Below, piece by piece: positions 50,454 to 59,011 of a stretch of 64,000 nt of DNA. Source of the DNA: Caldilineaceae bacterium (GTDB taxonomy: Bacteria; Chloroflexota; Anaerolineae; Caldilineales; Caldilineaceae). The first letter of the stretch is position 1; every line of letters begins with the position of its first letter. The notes under the pieces are model-generated. The model was not told the DNA's origin. It made no database searches and saw only the letters and a program-made list of their open reading frames with translations. The position numbers were made by a program, and so were the translations under genes. Where the stretch lies: assembly GCA_020634815.1 (NCBI GenBank), contig JACKBA010000013.1:83310-147309 (forward strand), given 5' to 3'.

Positions 50454-53400
50454 TCACGCCAGCGCGGCCAGTTCGTCCCAGTCGCCGCGACGCAGGTCGT
50501 CCAGCAGCGGTGTGATGTCGAGTTCCTGCTTTACGGCCGCGGCCACACCAGGCGCTTCAAGCGGATAGCCGAGCAGAATGGCGCCGGCAATCTTGCCGTC
50601 GCGGATGATGAGCTTGCGGTAGTGATGGCGTGCGCTTTCTTCCAGGGCAATTACCGTGTCGCCCGCTTCCACGGCGATGCGCCCGATCGACGTGATATCG
50701 ATCCCGACGACCTTGAGCATGGTGACCGGCGCGGTCTCGACATAGCTGGCGGTGGCGATTCCATTTTCGGCGACGGCATTGGCCGCGGCCACTTCAGCCT
50801 GGCTCACCGCCACCGGCCACAGCCCGTAGAGCTTGCCGCCATACTCGGCGACGTCGCCGGCGGCAAAGATGTGGGGATCGCTGGTGCGCATGAGATCGTC
50901 GACGACGACACCCTGCTGCAACTCCAGCCCCATCTGCCGCGCAAGCTCCAGGTCGGCACGGATGCCGGCCGCAACAAGCAGGAGGTCGCAGGGCAGCACC
51001 TGGCCGTCGCCCAGCGTCACCGTCGCGACGCGTGCGCCCGCTGCGCCGTCGGCGGCATGGGCAGCGGCAACCTCCGCCTCCGTCCGCACGCGGATACCGA
51101 GGCCTTCCAGGTAGGCCAGCAGGAATTCGCTGCTACGTGCATCGAGCTGGCGGGCCAGCAAGGCAGGCGAGCGTTCGAGCACAGTCACTTCCAGACCGAG
51201 CTTGTAGAGACCGTAGGCCGCCTCCAGGCCCAGCAGGCCACCGCCCGCAACGACCGCCGTGCGCGAACCCTGCTCCTGGACATAGGCGCGAATCGTCATC
51301 GCGTCTTCGGCGGAGCGCAGCACAAAGGTGCCGGGCATACCGTAGCCGTCGATGGGCGGCACGAAGCTCTGGCTGCCCGTGGTCAGGATCAGCCGATCGT
51401 AGGGCAGCGTCTCACCCGTGCCCAGCGCCACGGTACGTGCATCGCGGTCGACATGCGTGACGTGCGTGTTGAGCCAGCAGGTGATATTGAAATCCTCGTA
51501 CCACTGCTCGGGCAGGAGGTAGAGCCCCTGCATGGCCGAGCGGCCGTAGATGAGCCGCGTGATCCCCATGCGGTTGTAGAGATGGTGACGCTCGCGGCCG
51601 ATGAGGTGGATCTCGCAGTGCGGGTGGCGGCGGCGGATATGGTCGGCCGCAGTCACGCCGGCGATGCCGTTGCCCACGATGACGACACGCTCCACGCCCT
51701 TGTCATACTTGAAGCCGGGTACGATACTCGACTGGTAGATGTCCGGCTTGTCGGGCGTCAGCGCCACCTCCACGTCGCCGCGCACGCGCGCCATGCAGGC
51801 CATGCGCGTGTTCGGGGCCATCCCCAGCCGCTCGAGCGTCGTGCGCTCGTCGTCGCCCACCTTGGAGAGATTCTCCATACCCTTGAGCACGCAGACCGGG
51901 TCGGCGCCACAGAGTCCCATGCGACAGCCGGACTCGATGGGCAGATTGTGCTGCTCGCAGATCTCCAGCAGCGTGCGATTCTTTTGCACGGCGATCTGCT
52001 GGCCGTCCGGCGCCACCGTCACGACCGGGGTCGCTCGCTTGGCGGCGCCGCTATCGTCATTGCCCGGCTTGCCATTGGCCGGCTTGCGCGCGGCGGTTGT
52101 GCCGTGCAGGGAGAGCGTGCCGTGCAACGAGGCCGGGGCCAGCGTCAACTCGATGAAGGGCTTTTCTTTCTGGTAGGTGCGGTAGACCCAGAAGAGCGTG
52201 AGAGCCAGCACCAGCGTGCGCAGTGACCAGACGAAGGCCTCCGGCGCCGGCGCAGCGATAAGCGAACCCAGCGTCACGGCGTTGAACCAGTAGTAGAGGT
52301 TGAGCGCCAGCGCGCCGTAGAGCACGGTGATCTTGCTGCCGGTGTGGCGCGTGACCGTTTCGACGGCGAAGAAGGTCAGCATGCTGAACACACCCGCCGC
52401 TGCCAGCATGGCGTACATCTGCCAGACGGGGATGGCGGGCGGATTGGGCACCAGGTAGAAGGCCAGGATGAAGCCGGGAAAGAGGCCGACAAAGGCGCGG
52501 CGGAAGAGTGCAAAACGGCGGTCGTCGTCGTAGAGATCGGCCAGGTAGGCGTTCTTGGGATTCAGGTCGTAGCAGTTCTTGGTGCAGCCGAGACAGGGCT
52601 CGCAGTGCGCGTGCGTCACGTTGACGAAGGGCGTCTGGCCGTAAATGCGCTGCACCGGCAGCAGCGGGCAGATGCTACTGCACCAGCCGCTCTTGCCGCG
52701 AAAGAGATCGCCCATGACAAAGGCCGCGGTCAGCGCGACCAGGATGAGCACCGCCAGCGCCGGCCCGTTGGTATTGAAGAGCACCTTGCGCGTCGACACC
52801 AGCACGAGAAAGAGCCCGATGGCAATCAGATAGCCATAGCGCTGCATCCACTGCGGCGGCGTCATCCCCTTGGTGAAGCCGAAGCGGCGCGGCGTCTGAT
52901 TGAGCGCGGCCATGGGGCAGATGTTGCGCCACAATGCCGGCGCCACGAAGAAGAGCAGCGGCACCATGGGGATCATGACGCGCCAGAAGAAGAAGAGTCC
53001 CACTTCCGGCCGCACGAAGAGCACGACAGCCAGCCCCAGCGCCGTCCCGATGCTGATGATGCGCATGGCATTCCAGAACCACGCCGGCAGGGCGATTGGG
53101 CTCATGCGCGGCCACGACCAGGCCGGCCGCCGCATCAGCGCCGGCGCCATGGCAATGCCCACCACCAGGATTGACGCAAGCAAAGCCAGCCAGGGCGCGC
53201 CAGGTATCGATGCGGCCGCCGTGCCCAGTTGCAGTGCCAGCACCGGCGCCTGCGTCAGCGCCGCCGGTACATCGGTGGCGGCCGGCAGGCGCAGATCGGC
53301 CACGTGCATCGTCAGCGGAATCGGATGGCTGAGGCCGGGCTGCTTGGCAATGGCGTAGCGACCGGCGACCGGCGCGCTCGTCACAGGGCCGGGCAGGACC

Positions 53401-54284
53401 GGCGCGGGCGGCGGCGTGGCGACCGGCGACAGCGCCGGCTGCTCGCTGCTGCTGCCGGGTGTCTGCACGTGGTAGTGCAGGGTCGTCAGCGCGATGGACG
53501 GGCGGAAATTCTCGTCGCCGGGAAAGACGATCCGCAGGTTGTAGTCGCCGCTCGCCAGGTCGCCCGGTAACTGGAAGGCGGCGATCCCGTTTGCGCCGGT
53601 CTGCGCGCGCACGTCGGGCACGCCATCGGCCGTCAGGACGAGTTCGGCGCCGGCGACCGCTTCGCCATCCAGCGTGGTCAACTGGGCGCCGACGACGGCC
53701 AGTTCGCCGGGGCGGGCGCGCAGTTCGGGCTGTACGATCAGGCGTGTGGCATGGCCGGTCGCCGGCGCCGCCTGGCTCTCCTGGCCCGGTGCGGCGGCCG
53801 CGCCGGCGTCAGCCAGAGGGCCGTCGGCAGGCATCATGGCCCCCACCGGCTCGACGGCGGAGGCATCCGCGGGCGCTTCGGCGTGAAAATGCAGCATCGT
53901 CACGGCAATCGCCGGCGCATGGCCGTCCCCGCCGGCAAAGACCAGGCGCAGCGTGTGGTCGCCTTCGGGCATGTCGGGCGGCAGAAGGAAGGCGGCATTG
54001 CCCAGGGCATCGGTGCGTGCATTGAGCGCCAGCCCGAAGGTCGAGCGCAGGACGACCTCGCTCTCCGCCACCGGCGCGCCAAAGGCTGTGGATAGGGTAA
54101 CTTCTATGGAAACGGCTTCACCCGGCCGGCCCGTTACGGATGGCGTGACGACCAGGCTGGTGGTTTCCGCCTGTATGAGCGGGCGCTCAATGGGGCGCGG
54201 CGCGCTCATGGCGGTGCCGAACAATATCAATACGGGACAGAGGACCCCCAGTAATACTCGATAGTGCTTCTCCTGAATGTTCAT
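50454..54284 (-). CDS. Membrane polyferredoxin - 2Fe-2S ferredoxin - FAD/NAD(P) oxidoreductase fusion
   Basis: 1276 aa from ATG 54284, chosen because AGGAG lies 8 nt upstream; the GTG three codons earlier lacks spacing. Order: signal/anchor (YRVLLGVLCPVLILFG); two extracytoplasmic Ig-like repeats ending LHFHAE and LHYHVQ; a multi-helix NosR/NapH/CcoG-like core with WRNICPMAALNQTP, WCSSICPLLPVQR (Cys535, 539) and CEPCLGCTKNC (Cys561, 564, 567, 571) for 4Fe-4S clusters; a 2Fe-2S ferredoxin-like domain with CRMGLCGADPVC (787-798) and a later ACMARV Cys; and a flavoprotein with VVIVGNGIAGVTAADHIRRR, VVAGGGLLGLEAAYGLYKLG and HIFAAGDVAEYGG. It could pass electrons between NAD(P)H and a membrane acceptor. 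The redox partner is unknown. Confidence 0.88.
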   Translation of the reverse strand: MNIQEKHYRVLLGVLCPVLILFGTAMSAPRPIERPLIQAETTSLVVTPSVTGRPGEAVSIEVTLSTAFGAPVAESEVVLRSTFGLALNARTDALGNAAFLLPPDMPEGDHTLRLVFAGGDGHAPAIAVTMLHFHAEAPADASAVEPVGAMMPADGPLADAGAAAAPGQESQAAPATGHATRLIVQPELRARPGELAVVGAQLTTLDGEAVAGAELVLTADGVPDVRAQTGANGIAAFQLPGDLASGDYNLRIVFPGDENFRPSIALTTLHYHVQTPGSSSEQPALSPVATPPPAPVLPGPVTSAPVAGRYAIAKQPGLSHPIPLTMHVADLRLPAATDVPAALTQAPVLALQLGTAAASIPGAPWLALLASILVVGIAMAPALMRRPAWSWPRMSPIALPAWFWNAMRIISIGTALGLAVVLFVRPEVGLFFFWRVMIPMVPLLFFVAPALWRNICPMAALNQTPRRFGFTKGMTPPQWMQRYGYLIAIGLFLVLVSTRKVLFNTNGPALAVLILVALTAAFVMGDLFRGKSGWCSSICPLLPVQRIYGQTPFVNVTHAHCEPCLGCTKNCYDLNPKNAYLADLYDDDRRFALFRRAFVGLFPGFILAFYLVPNPPAIPVWQMYAMLAAAGVFSMLTFFAVETVTRHTGSKITVLYGALALNLYYWFNAVTLGSLIAAPAPEAFVWSLRTLVLALTLFWVYRTYQKEKPFIELTLAPASLHGTLSLHGTTAARKPANGKPGNDDSGAAKRATPVVTVAPDGQQIAVQKNRTLLEICEQHNLPIESGCRMGLCGADPVCVLKGMENLSKVGDDERTTLERLGMAPNTRMACMARVRGDVEVALTPDKPDIYQSSIVPGFKYDKGVERVVIVGNGIAGVTAADHIRRRHPHCEIHLIGRERHHLYNRMGITRLIYGRSAMQGLYLLPEQWYEDFNITCWLNTHVTHVDRDARTVALGTGETLPYDRLILTTGSQSFVPPIDGYGMPGTFVLRSAEDAMTIRAYVQEQGSRTAVVAGGGLLGLEAAYGLYKLGLEVTVLERSPALLARQLDARSSEFLLAYLEGLGIRVRTEAEVAAAHAADGAAGARVATVTLGDGQVLPCDLLLVAAGIRADLELARQMGLELQQGVVVDDLMRTSDPHIFAAGDVAEYGGKLYGLWPVAVSQAEVAAANAVAENGIATASYVETAPVTMLKVVGIDITSIGRIAVEAGDTVIALEESARHHYRKLIIRDGKIAGAILLGYPLEAPGVAAAVKQELDITPLLDDLRRGDWDELAALA

Positions 54285-54782
54285 ACACGACACTCCTCTC
54301 TTCGTCTATTGCTTCATTGCACCTTGCATGGGTTCAATGGGCGGCGAAGAGCGGAGCGGTGACGGTGTGACGGCAAGGTTGTACTCAGTCAGAGAACACT
54401 TTAATATCGAAAAATACGAAATCGAGCCTACGCCCTTTCTACTCGTGTACTACTGCATTTTGTCGTTTTCCGTCTGCGTGCGGGCGTTGGCGGCGCGACG
54501 GGCAGGCGTTGAGCCGGCGTAGCCTGAGCGTCAACCAACAACAGGCAACCACGCGAAGGATTCCACGCGCCCCTCCGATCCGGCCGCGCGGCACTACCGC
54601 GCGTCACCGGCCGGTGCTGCCGGCATCCATCTCCGGAGATAGCGCCTGCTCGCGACGCCGCGTGCAGGCGTGGTACACTGCTCCTACGGACGACGCGTTT
54701 CCTGGCCGGCGCGCCGCCTGCACTTTATTCATTCGACGCTGCCTGGGGCGGCGTCCTCAACTTTGTGTACTGGTGAGAAACA
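54285..54782. other. Divergent intergenic region
   Basis: 498 bp between the redox fusion and the aldolase. It holds a plus-strand promoter candidate at 54379-54407 and a weaker TACACT nearer the aldolase. Short plus-strand frames here have no recognisable product. No rRNA or tRNA is seen. Confidence 0.5.
54379..54407 (+). promoter_or_regulatory. Promoter upstream of the aldolase gene
   Basis: TTGTAC, a 17-bp spacer and TAATAT on the plus strand in a locally AT-rich stretch. The start near 54414 would give a leader of about 370 nt before ATG 54783, long enough for regulatory RNA. Confidence 0.5.
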
Positions 54783-55610
54783 ATGCTTGTCCAACAACCA
54801 CGTGAGTTTCTGCGCACCGTCTACGCGCAGCCCTTTGCGCTGCCGGCCTTCAACGTCTGCAACATGGAGATGGCCAAGGCGGTTATCGAGGCCGCCGTCG
54901 CCGAACAGGCGCCGGTCATCGTCCAGACCTACCCCGGCGACCTGGCCCACGCCGCGTTCGGGAGCGACCTGGGCCCGCTGCCCGTGCTCATTCGCGCCAT
55001 GGCCACGGAGGCGCCCGTGCCCGTCATCCTGCACCTCGACCACGGCCCGGGGTTGGAGTTCAATCTGCGCTGTCTGCGCGCCGGCTACAACTCGGTCATG
55101 TACGACGGCCACGACTTGCCGCTGGAGGAAGCGCTGGCCGAGACGGCGCTCATCGCCCGTGCCGCGCACGGCCTCAACGCATCGGTGGAAGGCGAACTGG
55201 GCACCTTTGGCGGCGGACAGGGCAGCTTCGACCTGACCAATCCCGACGAGGCGCCGCTCATGTTCGAGCGCGGCCACGTCGACATGCTGGCCGTCTCCGT
55301 CGGCTCGGAGCACGGCCAGGCCAGCCGTCTCGACCTTGACCTGCTGGCCGCGATCAACGCCAAAGCGCAGGGGCCGCTCGTCATCCACGGCGGCAGCGGC
55401 GTCCACGAGGATGACGTGCGCGCCGCGGTGCGTATGGGCGTGGTGAAGATCAACATCGGCGCCGCGCTCTCGCGGGCGTGGTGCCAGGGTTCGCGTGAAG
55501 CGCTGGAGGCTGGCGAGGACCACTACGGCGTGCTCGGCCGCGCCATGGACCGCGTGCGTGAGGTCGCACGCCACCGCCTGCAACTCATGGGCGCCAGCGG
55601 CCGCGCGTGA
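54783..55610 (+). CDS. Class II fructose-bisphosphate aldolase family protein
   Basis: 275 aa. Zinc-dependent aldolase features: ALPAFNVCNMEM, VILHLDHGPGLE (Zn-ligand His), SVMYDGHDLPLEEAL, VEGELGTFGGGQG (Glu ligand), VIHGGSGVHEDD (His ligand and phosphate-binding GGSG) and KINIGAALSRAW. It cleaves ketose-1,6-bisphosphates or tagatose-type sugars into triose phosphates in the cytoplasm. The loop order and length fit the GatY/KbaY/FbaA group, but the sugar specificity is not decided. Cotranscription with the downstream AAC(3)-like gene is possible. Confidence 0.9.
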   Translation: MLVQQPREFLRTVYAQPFALPAFNVCNMEMAKAVIEAAVAEQAPVIVQTYPGDLAHAAFGSDLGPLPVLIRAMATEAPVPVILHLDHGPGLEFNLRCLRAGYNSVMYDGHDLPLEEALAETALIARAAHGLNASVEGELGTFGGGQGSFDLTNPDEAPLMFERGHVDMLAVSVGSEHGQASRLDLDLLAAINAKAQGPLVIHGGSGVHEDDVRAAVRMGVVKINIGAALSRAWCQGSREALEAGEDHYGVLGRAMDRVREVARHRLQLMGASGRA

Positions 55611-55615
55611 GTTGG

Positions 55616-55812
55616 AGTGCAAAACGCTGCCACAAAGACACCAAGGCGCAAAGGGGCACGAAGGTTGGCTGAATCGTGCGTTTTTTGTGCAGCTCTGTGT
55701 CCTTTGTGAAACGCTGCCACAAAGACGCGAAGACTCGAAGGGGCACAAAGAAGGGCTACTTTTCTCTTTTCTTCTTCGTGCCCCTTTGTGTTCTTTGTGT
55801 CTTCGTGGCTAA
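55616..55812. repeat. Tandem CACAAAG repeats with complementary half (family D)
   Basis: Two left-type units (CGCTGCCACAAAGACACCAA and CGCTGCCACAAAGACGCGAA, each followed by AAGGGGCAC-type words) precede a right-type unit (CTTCGTGCCCCTTTGTGTTC, then TTTGTGTCTTCGTGG). It is the longest copy in the window. Confidence 0.7.
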
Positions 55813-55828
55813 GGTTGGAGTCTTGAGC

Positions 55829-56647
55829 ATGAGTGAGTTGGATACGATCGCGCGGGCCGGTGAGTCACCGGCCACGGTCGAGTCGTTGCGCGACGACCTG
55901 GCCGCGCTGGGCGTGCAGCCGGGGATGGTGCTGCTCGTCCATTCGTCGCTGAGCGCGCTGGGCTGGGTCTGCGGCGGGCCGGTCGCGGTCATCCAGTCGC
56001 TGGAGACGGCGCTTGGCCCGGCCGGCACGCTGGTCATGCCCGCGCATTCGGGCGATCTCTCCGATCCCGCGTACTGGCAGCATCCGCCTGTACCGGCCGG
56101 CTGGCACGAGACCATCCGCGCCACCATGCCCGCCTTCGACCCGGACCTGACGCCGACGCGCGGCATGGGCGCCATCGCCGAGACCTTTCGCCGGCGGCCG
56201 GGCGCGCGACGCAGCAATCACCCGCACGACTCGTTCGTCGCGTACGGCCCGCACGCCGCGCAAATCACCGGCGCGCACGGCCTCGCCTTCGGCCTGGGCG
56301 AGCAGTCGCCGCTGGCGCGCCTCTATGACCTTGACGCCTGGGTACTCTTGCTGGGCGTTGGCCACGGTAACAACACGTCGCTGCACCTGGCCGAATATCG
56401 CGCCGTGTGGCCGGGGCGCACCCTGACACAGAATGGCGCGCCGGTCATGCAGGACGGCCGGCGCCAATGGGTAACCTTCGATGACGTCGACACCGATTCG
56501 GACGATTTTGTGGAGATCGGCGCCGCCTATGCTGCGGCGGGGCAGCCGCTGCGCGCCGGCACCATCGCGCTGGCCGGCTGCCTGCTGATCCCGCAGCGCC
56601 CGCTCGTCGACTTTGCCGTGCGCTGGATGGAAGCCAACCGTTCGTGA
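55829..56647 (+). CDS. AAC(3)-family N-acetyltransferase (aminoglycoside 3-N-acetyltransferase-like, YokD type)
   Basis: 272 aa from ATG 55829 (MSELDTIARAGES). Family features: GMVLLVHSSLSALGWVCGGP, ALGPAGTLVMPAHSGDLSDP, GMGAIAETFRRRPGARRSNHPHD cut as TPTRGMGAIAETFRR and RSNHPHDSFVAYG, then LLLGVGHGNNTSLHLAEYRA with its conserved His. The fold transfers acetyl from acetyl-CoA to an amine. Members outside resistance plasmids often have unknown natural substrates, so antibiotic resistance should not be assumed. Confidence 0.85.
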   Translation: MSELDTIARAGESPATVESLRDDLAALGVQPGMVLLVHSSLSALGWVCGGPVAVIQSLETALGPAGTLVMPAHSGDLSDPAYWQHPPVPAGWHETIRATMPAFDPDLTPTRGMGAIAETFRRRPGARRSNHPHDSFVAYGPHAAQITGAHGLAFGLGEQSPLARLYDLDAWVLLLGVGHGNNTSLHLAEYRAVWPGRTLTQNGAPVMQDGRRQWVTFDDVDTDSDDFVEIGAAYAAAGQPLRAGTIALAGCLLIPQRPLVDFAVRWMEANRS

Positions 56648-56671
56648 TTTCCCTACGAGGATAGAAGCTCT

Positions 56672-56929
56672 ATGCCAACCTTCAGCCCGTTTGCGCTGCT
56701 GTTGATCGCCGGTCTCTTTGTCGCCGCCTTTGCCGTGATCCAGTATCGGCGCCCGTCCAAATCGGTGCGCGCCTGGCCGCTGCTCATCCCGGCCGTGGCG
56801 TGGGGGATCTACGGCGTTCTGGAATTCACCGCGCCGGTCGACGCCAATCTCGCCCTGCCGCTCGTCTTCCTGGCCTCGGCCGCGGGCATCCTCCTTGCCG
56901 CGATTCCGAAACGCGGTGCAGCGAAATAA
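56672..56929 (+). CDS. Small integral membrane protein
   Basis: 85 aa with three hydrophobic segments: FALLLIAGLFVAAFAVI, LLIPAVAWGIYGVLEF and PLVFLASAAGILLAAI. It has an AGGA-type RBS about 10 nt upstream and follows the AAC(3)-like gene by 24 nt. No catalytic motif or assigned function. Confidence 0.65.
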   Translation: MPTFSPFALLLIAGLFVAAFAVIQYRRPSKSVRAWPLLIPAVAWGIYGVLEFTAPVDANLALPLVFLASAAGILLAAIPKRGAAK

Positions 56930-56949
56930 TTGGTCAAGGCATCAGGCTT

Positions 56950-57072
56950 TGACGCAGAGGCGCAGGGTCGCAGAGGTTCGCAGAGAAGGAGGAAGAGAAA
57001 GAAGTAGATAACTGGCGTGGACCCGCCACTTCTTTCTTTGCGTTTCTCTGCATCTCTGCGCCTCTGCGTCAA
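56950..57072. repeat. GCAGAGGCGCAG / CTCTGCGCCTCTGC inverted repeat (family E)
   Basis: GACGCAGAGGCGCAGGGTCG followed by CAGAGGTTCGCAGAG forms the left arm; CGTTTCTCTGCATCTCTGCG followed by CCTCTGCGTC forms the right arm. A convergent intergenic copy. Confidence 0.65.
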
Positions 57073-57096
57073 ATCAGATCCGCTGACGCGGGTGCG

Positions 57097-58116
57097 CTAG
57101 CTAAAGGCGTTTTCCTTCACAAACTCCACCACATCATCCACATAGGCAAAGGCCAGGCAGACGACGGTGTCGGCGCCGCCGTAGTAGATGGCCATGCGCC
57201 CGGTGTCGGCGTCGACCAACGAGGCACAAGGGAAGGCCACGTTGGGCACGTCGCCGGTGCGTTCGTAGGGCGCCTGCGGCGCGAGCAGGTACGGCTCGCC
57301 GCGCGCGATGACCTTCCACGGCTGCTCCAGATCGAGGAGCGCGGCGCCGAAGCTGTAGACAAAGCCGTTGCACGAGGTCAGCACGCCGTGGTAGATGAGC
57401 AGCCAGCCCTCGCTCGTCTCAATGGGGATGGGGCCGGCGCCGATCTTGGTCGACTGCCAGCCGCCCTTGGTGCCCATGACATAGCGGTGGCGTCCCCAGT
57501 GCGTCATGTCGGGACTCTCGCTGTAGTAGATGTCGCCAAAGGGCGTGTGGCCGTTGTCGCTGGGCCGGCTCAGCATGGCGTACTTGCCGTTGATCAGCCG
57601 CGGGAAGAGCACGCCGTTGCGGTTGAAGGGCAGATAGGCGTTCTCCATCTGGTAGAAGGTCGTGAAGTCGTAGGTGTAGCCGACGCCGATGGTCGGGCCG
57701 TGATAACCGTTGCACCACGTCACGTAGTAGCGATCCTCGATCCAGCAGACGCGCGGGTCGTAGCCGTACTGGAAGGTGTTGATCTCGGCGGCGGTGGGAT
57801 TGTCAGGCACCCACTGGATGCGCTGCGGCTCGATCTGCCAGGTGACGCCGTCGGCGCTGCGCCCGGCGTGCAGTTGCATCTCGCGGCGCTTGTCGTCGCA
57901 GCGGAAGACGCCGGCAAACGCGCCCTCATAGGGCACGACCGCGCTGTTGAAGATGCTGTTGGAGGTCGGGATCAGGTCGTGCGGGATGATGGGATTGCGC
58001 GCCGAGCGCCACACCACGGCGCTGCTGCCCGCCGGCCGATCCTCCCACGGAATGTTGGGCAGCGGCGAATGGGCGATCCGCACGCGCGACGATCCACTCT
58101 TGCGTTCATTGCTCAT
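57097..58116 (-). CDS. GH130-like glycosidase/phosphorylase (second)
   Basis: 339 aa. A beta-propeller with GH130 blade signatures: RNPIIPHDLIPTSNSIFNSA, YGYDPRVCWIEDRYYVTWCN (equivalent of the catalytic Asp region), GVGYTYDFTTFYQMENAYLP, WLLIYHGVLTSCNGFVYSFG and GRMAIYYGGADTVVCLAFAY. It probably acts on beta-mannosides, or on another beta-linked sugar. The absence of a signal peptide places it in the cytoplasm. It differs clearly from the 45383 protein, so the two are distant members, not recent duplicates. Confidence 0.83.
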   Translation of the reverse strand: MSNERKSGSSRVRIAHSPLPNIPWEDRPAGSSAVVWRSARNPIIPHDLIPTSNSIFNSAVVPYEGAFAGVFRCDDKRREMQLHAGRSADGVTWQIEPQRIQWVPDNPTAAEINTFQYGYDPRVCWIEDRYYVTWCNGYHGPTIGVGYTYDFTTFYQMENAYLPFNRNGVLFPRLINGKYAMLSRPSDNGHTPFGDIYYSESPDMTHWGRHRYVMGTKGGWQSTKIGAGPIPIETSEGWLLIYHGVLTSCNGFVYSFGAALLDLEQPWKVIARGEPYLLAPQAPYERTGDVPNVAFPCASLVDADTGRMAIYYGGADTVVCLAFAYVDDVVEFVKENAFS

Positions 58117-58138
58117 AACAGGTTCCTATCGTTTTGAA

Positions 58139-58190
58139 TTGAGATTTGAAAATCGAGACTGGAGACTGGAGATTGGAGACTGGAGATTGA
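58139..58190. repeat. GGAGACTGGAGATTGGAGAC tandem words (family F)
   Basis: GAGATTTGAAAATCGAGACT followed by GGAGACTGGAGATTGGAGAC and a further unit, just upstream of the second GH130 gene. Confidence 0.6.
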
Positions 58191-58230
58191 ATCGTCATCA
58201 CCACGGCCCCCCCACCATCAAACCACCGTT

Positions 58231-58264
58231 CCCCCCAACACCCCAACACCCCAACACCCCAACA
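58231..58264 (-). repeat. CCCCAACA tandem repeat, G-quadruplex motif on the minus strand
   Basis: On the minus strand four GGGG runs are separated by TGTT loops, a canonical quadruplex pattern. It lies about 115 bp upstream of the minus-strand GH130 gene, followed on the plus strand by TCATCCCC repeats. Confidence 0.65.
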
Positions 58265-58301
58265 TCTTGTCATCTTGTCATCCCCTCATCCCCTCACGCC
58301 C

Positions 58302-58751
58302 TCATCCCCACGCCTGCAACTCGATGATATTCCCCTCCGGGTCGGTCACGTAGCACCAGGTGACCGCGGCGCCGGCGGCCGTCGTCATCGTCACGATCTC
58401 GCCGACAGCCTTGCCGCCGTTGGCCAGCACCTCTTTGCGCGCGGCGGCGACGTCGCCGACCTCGAAGGCGATGTGGCCGAAGCCGGGCCGGTTCACCGCC
58501 TTCTGCCCCTCGTCGACCAGGATGTTGTAGTTGAAGAGTTCCAGCGTGGGGCCGTCGGCACCGCCGCCGGGCAGGCGCAGATGCACGCCGCGCAGGTGCG
58601 CACCGGGGACGCCGGTGCCGGCTTCCAGGCGCGGGCCGGTGAAGTTGCGCTCGGGCGGGACGGGCGTGCAGCCAAAGACGTCGACATAGAAATCGGCCAG
58701 ATGGCGCCAGTCACGGGCGACGAGGTTGGTATGGACATAGCGAGCGTGCAC
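58302..58751 (-). CDS. VOC-family protein (lactoylglutathione-lyase-like)
   Basis: 149 aa from GTG 58751; GGAGG lies 7 nt upstream, which decides this start over a longer repeat-derived extension. VOC domain: YVHTNLVARDWRHLADFYVD (metal-ligand His), VHLRLPGGGADGPTLELFNY (Glu), GHIAFEVGDVAAARKEVLAN (His) and YVTDPEGNIIELQAW (terminal Glu). All four metal-ligand positions are present. The substrate is unknown. Confidence 0.82.
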   Translation of the reverse strand: MHARYVHTNLVARDWRHLADFYVDVFGCTPVPPERNFTGPRLEAGTGVPGAHLRGVHLRLPGGGADGPTLELFNYNILVDEGQKAVNRPGFGHIAFEVGDVAAARKEVLANGGKAVGEIVTMTTAAGAAVTWCYVTDPEGNIIELQAWG

Positions 58752-58802
58752 GGCATGACCTCCGGTGTTCTGGACGAAAGAGTCGAGAGATTGCGCTCTT
58801 AT

Positions 58803-58853
58803 TCTACCGCGCTCTGTGGTTTTTCTCTGCGTCTCTGCGTCTCTGCGCCAAGA
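58803..58853. repeat. CTCTGCGTCTCTGCGTCTCT repeat (family E)
   Basis: GCTCTGTGGTTTTTCTCTGC followed by GTCTCTGCGTCTCTGCGCC, one arm of the family, between the VOC gene and the secreted metallopeptidase gene. Confidence 0.55.
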
Positions 58854-59011
58854 TTGCGAATCTCCGAACGGACCCCGAGACGCAACTGGCGCGGCGCAAG
58901 CGGTTGGCGGGGACAAAAATCGCGCTTTTGCCGGCGCACAAACGGGTGCATAATGATCGCTCGTTTTTGCGTGTATTGCGTTCGGCCGGTGGGATTCCGG
59001 TGGAGAGAACC

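Noticed and set aside
54509..54805. Small frame in the aldolase leader
   Set aside because: Arg/Pro-rich, overlaps the aldolase start in another frame, and has no Shine-Dalgarno sequence.
55829..56647. Aminoglycoside resistance gene
   Set aside because: The AAC(3)-like fold is clear, but chromosomal homologues commonly act on other amines. There is no mobile context.
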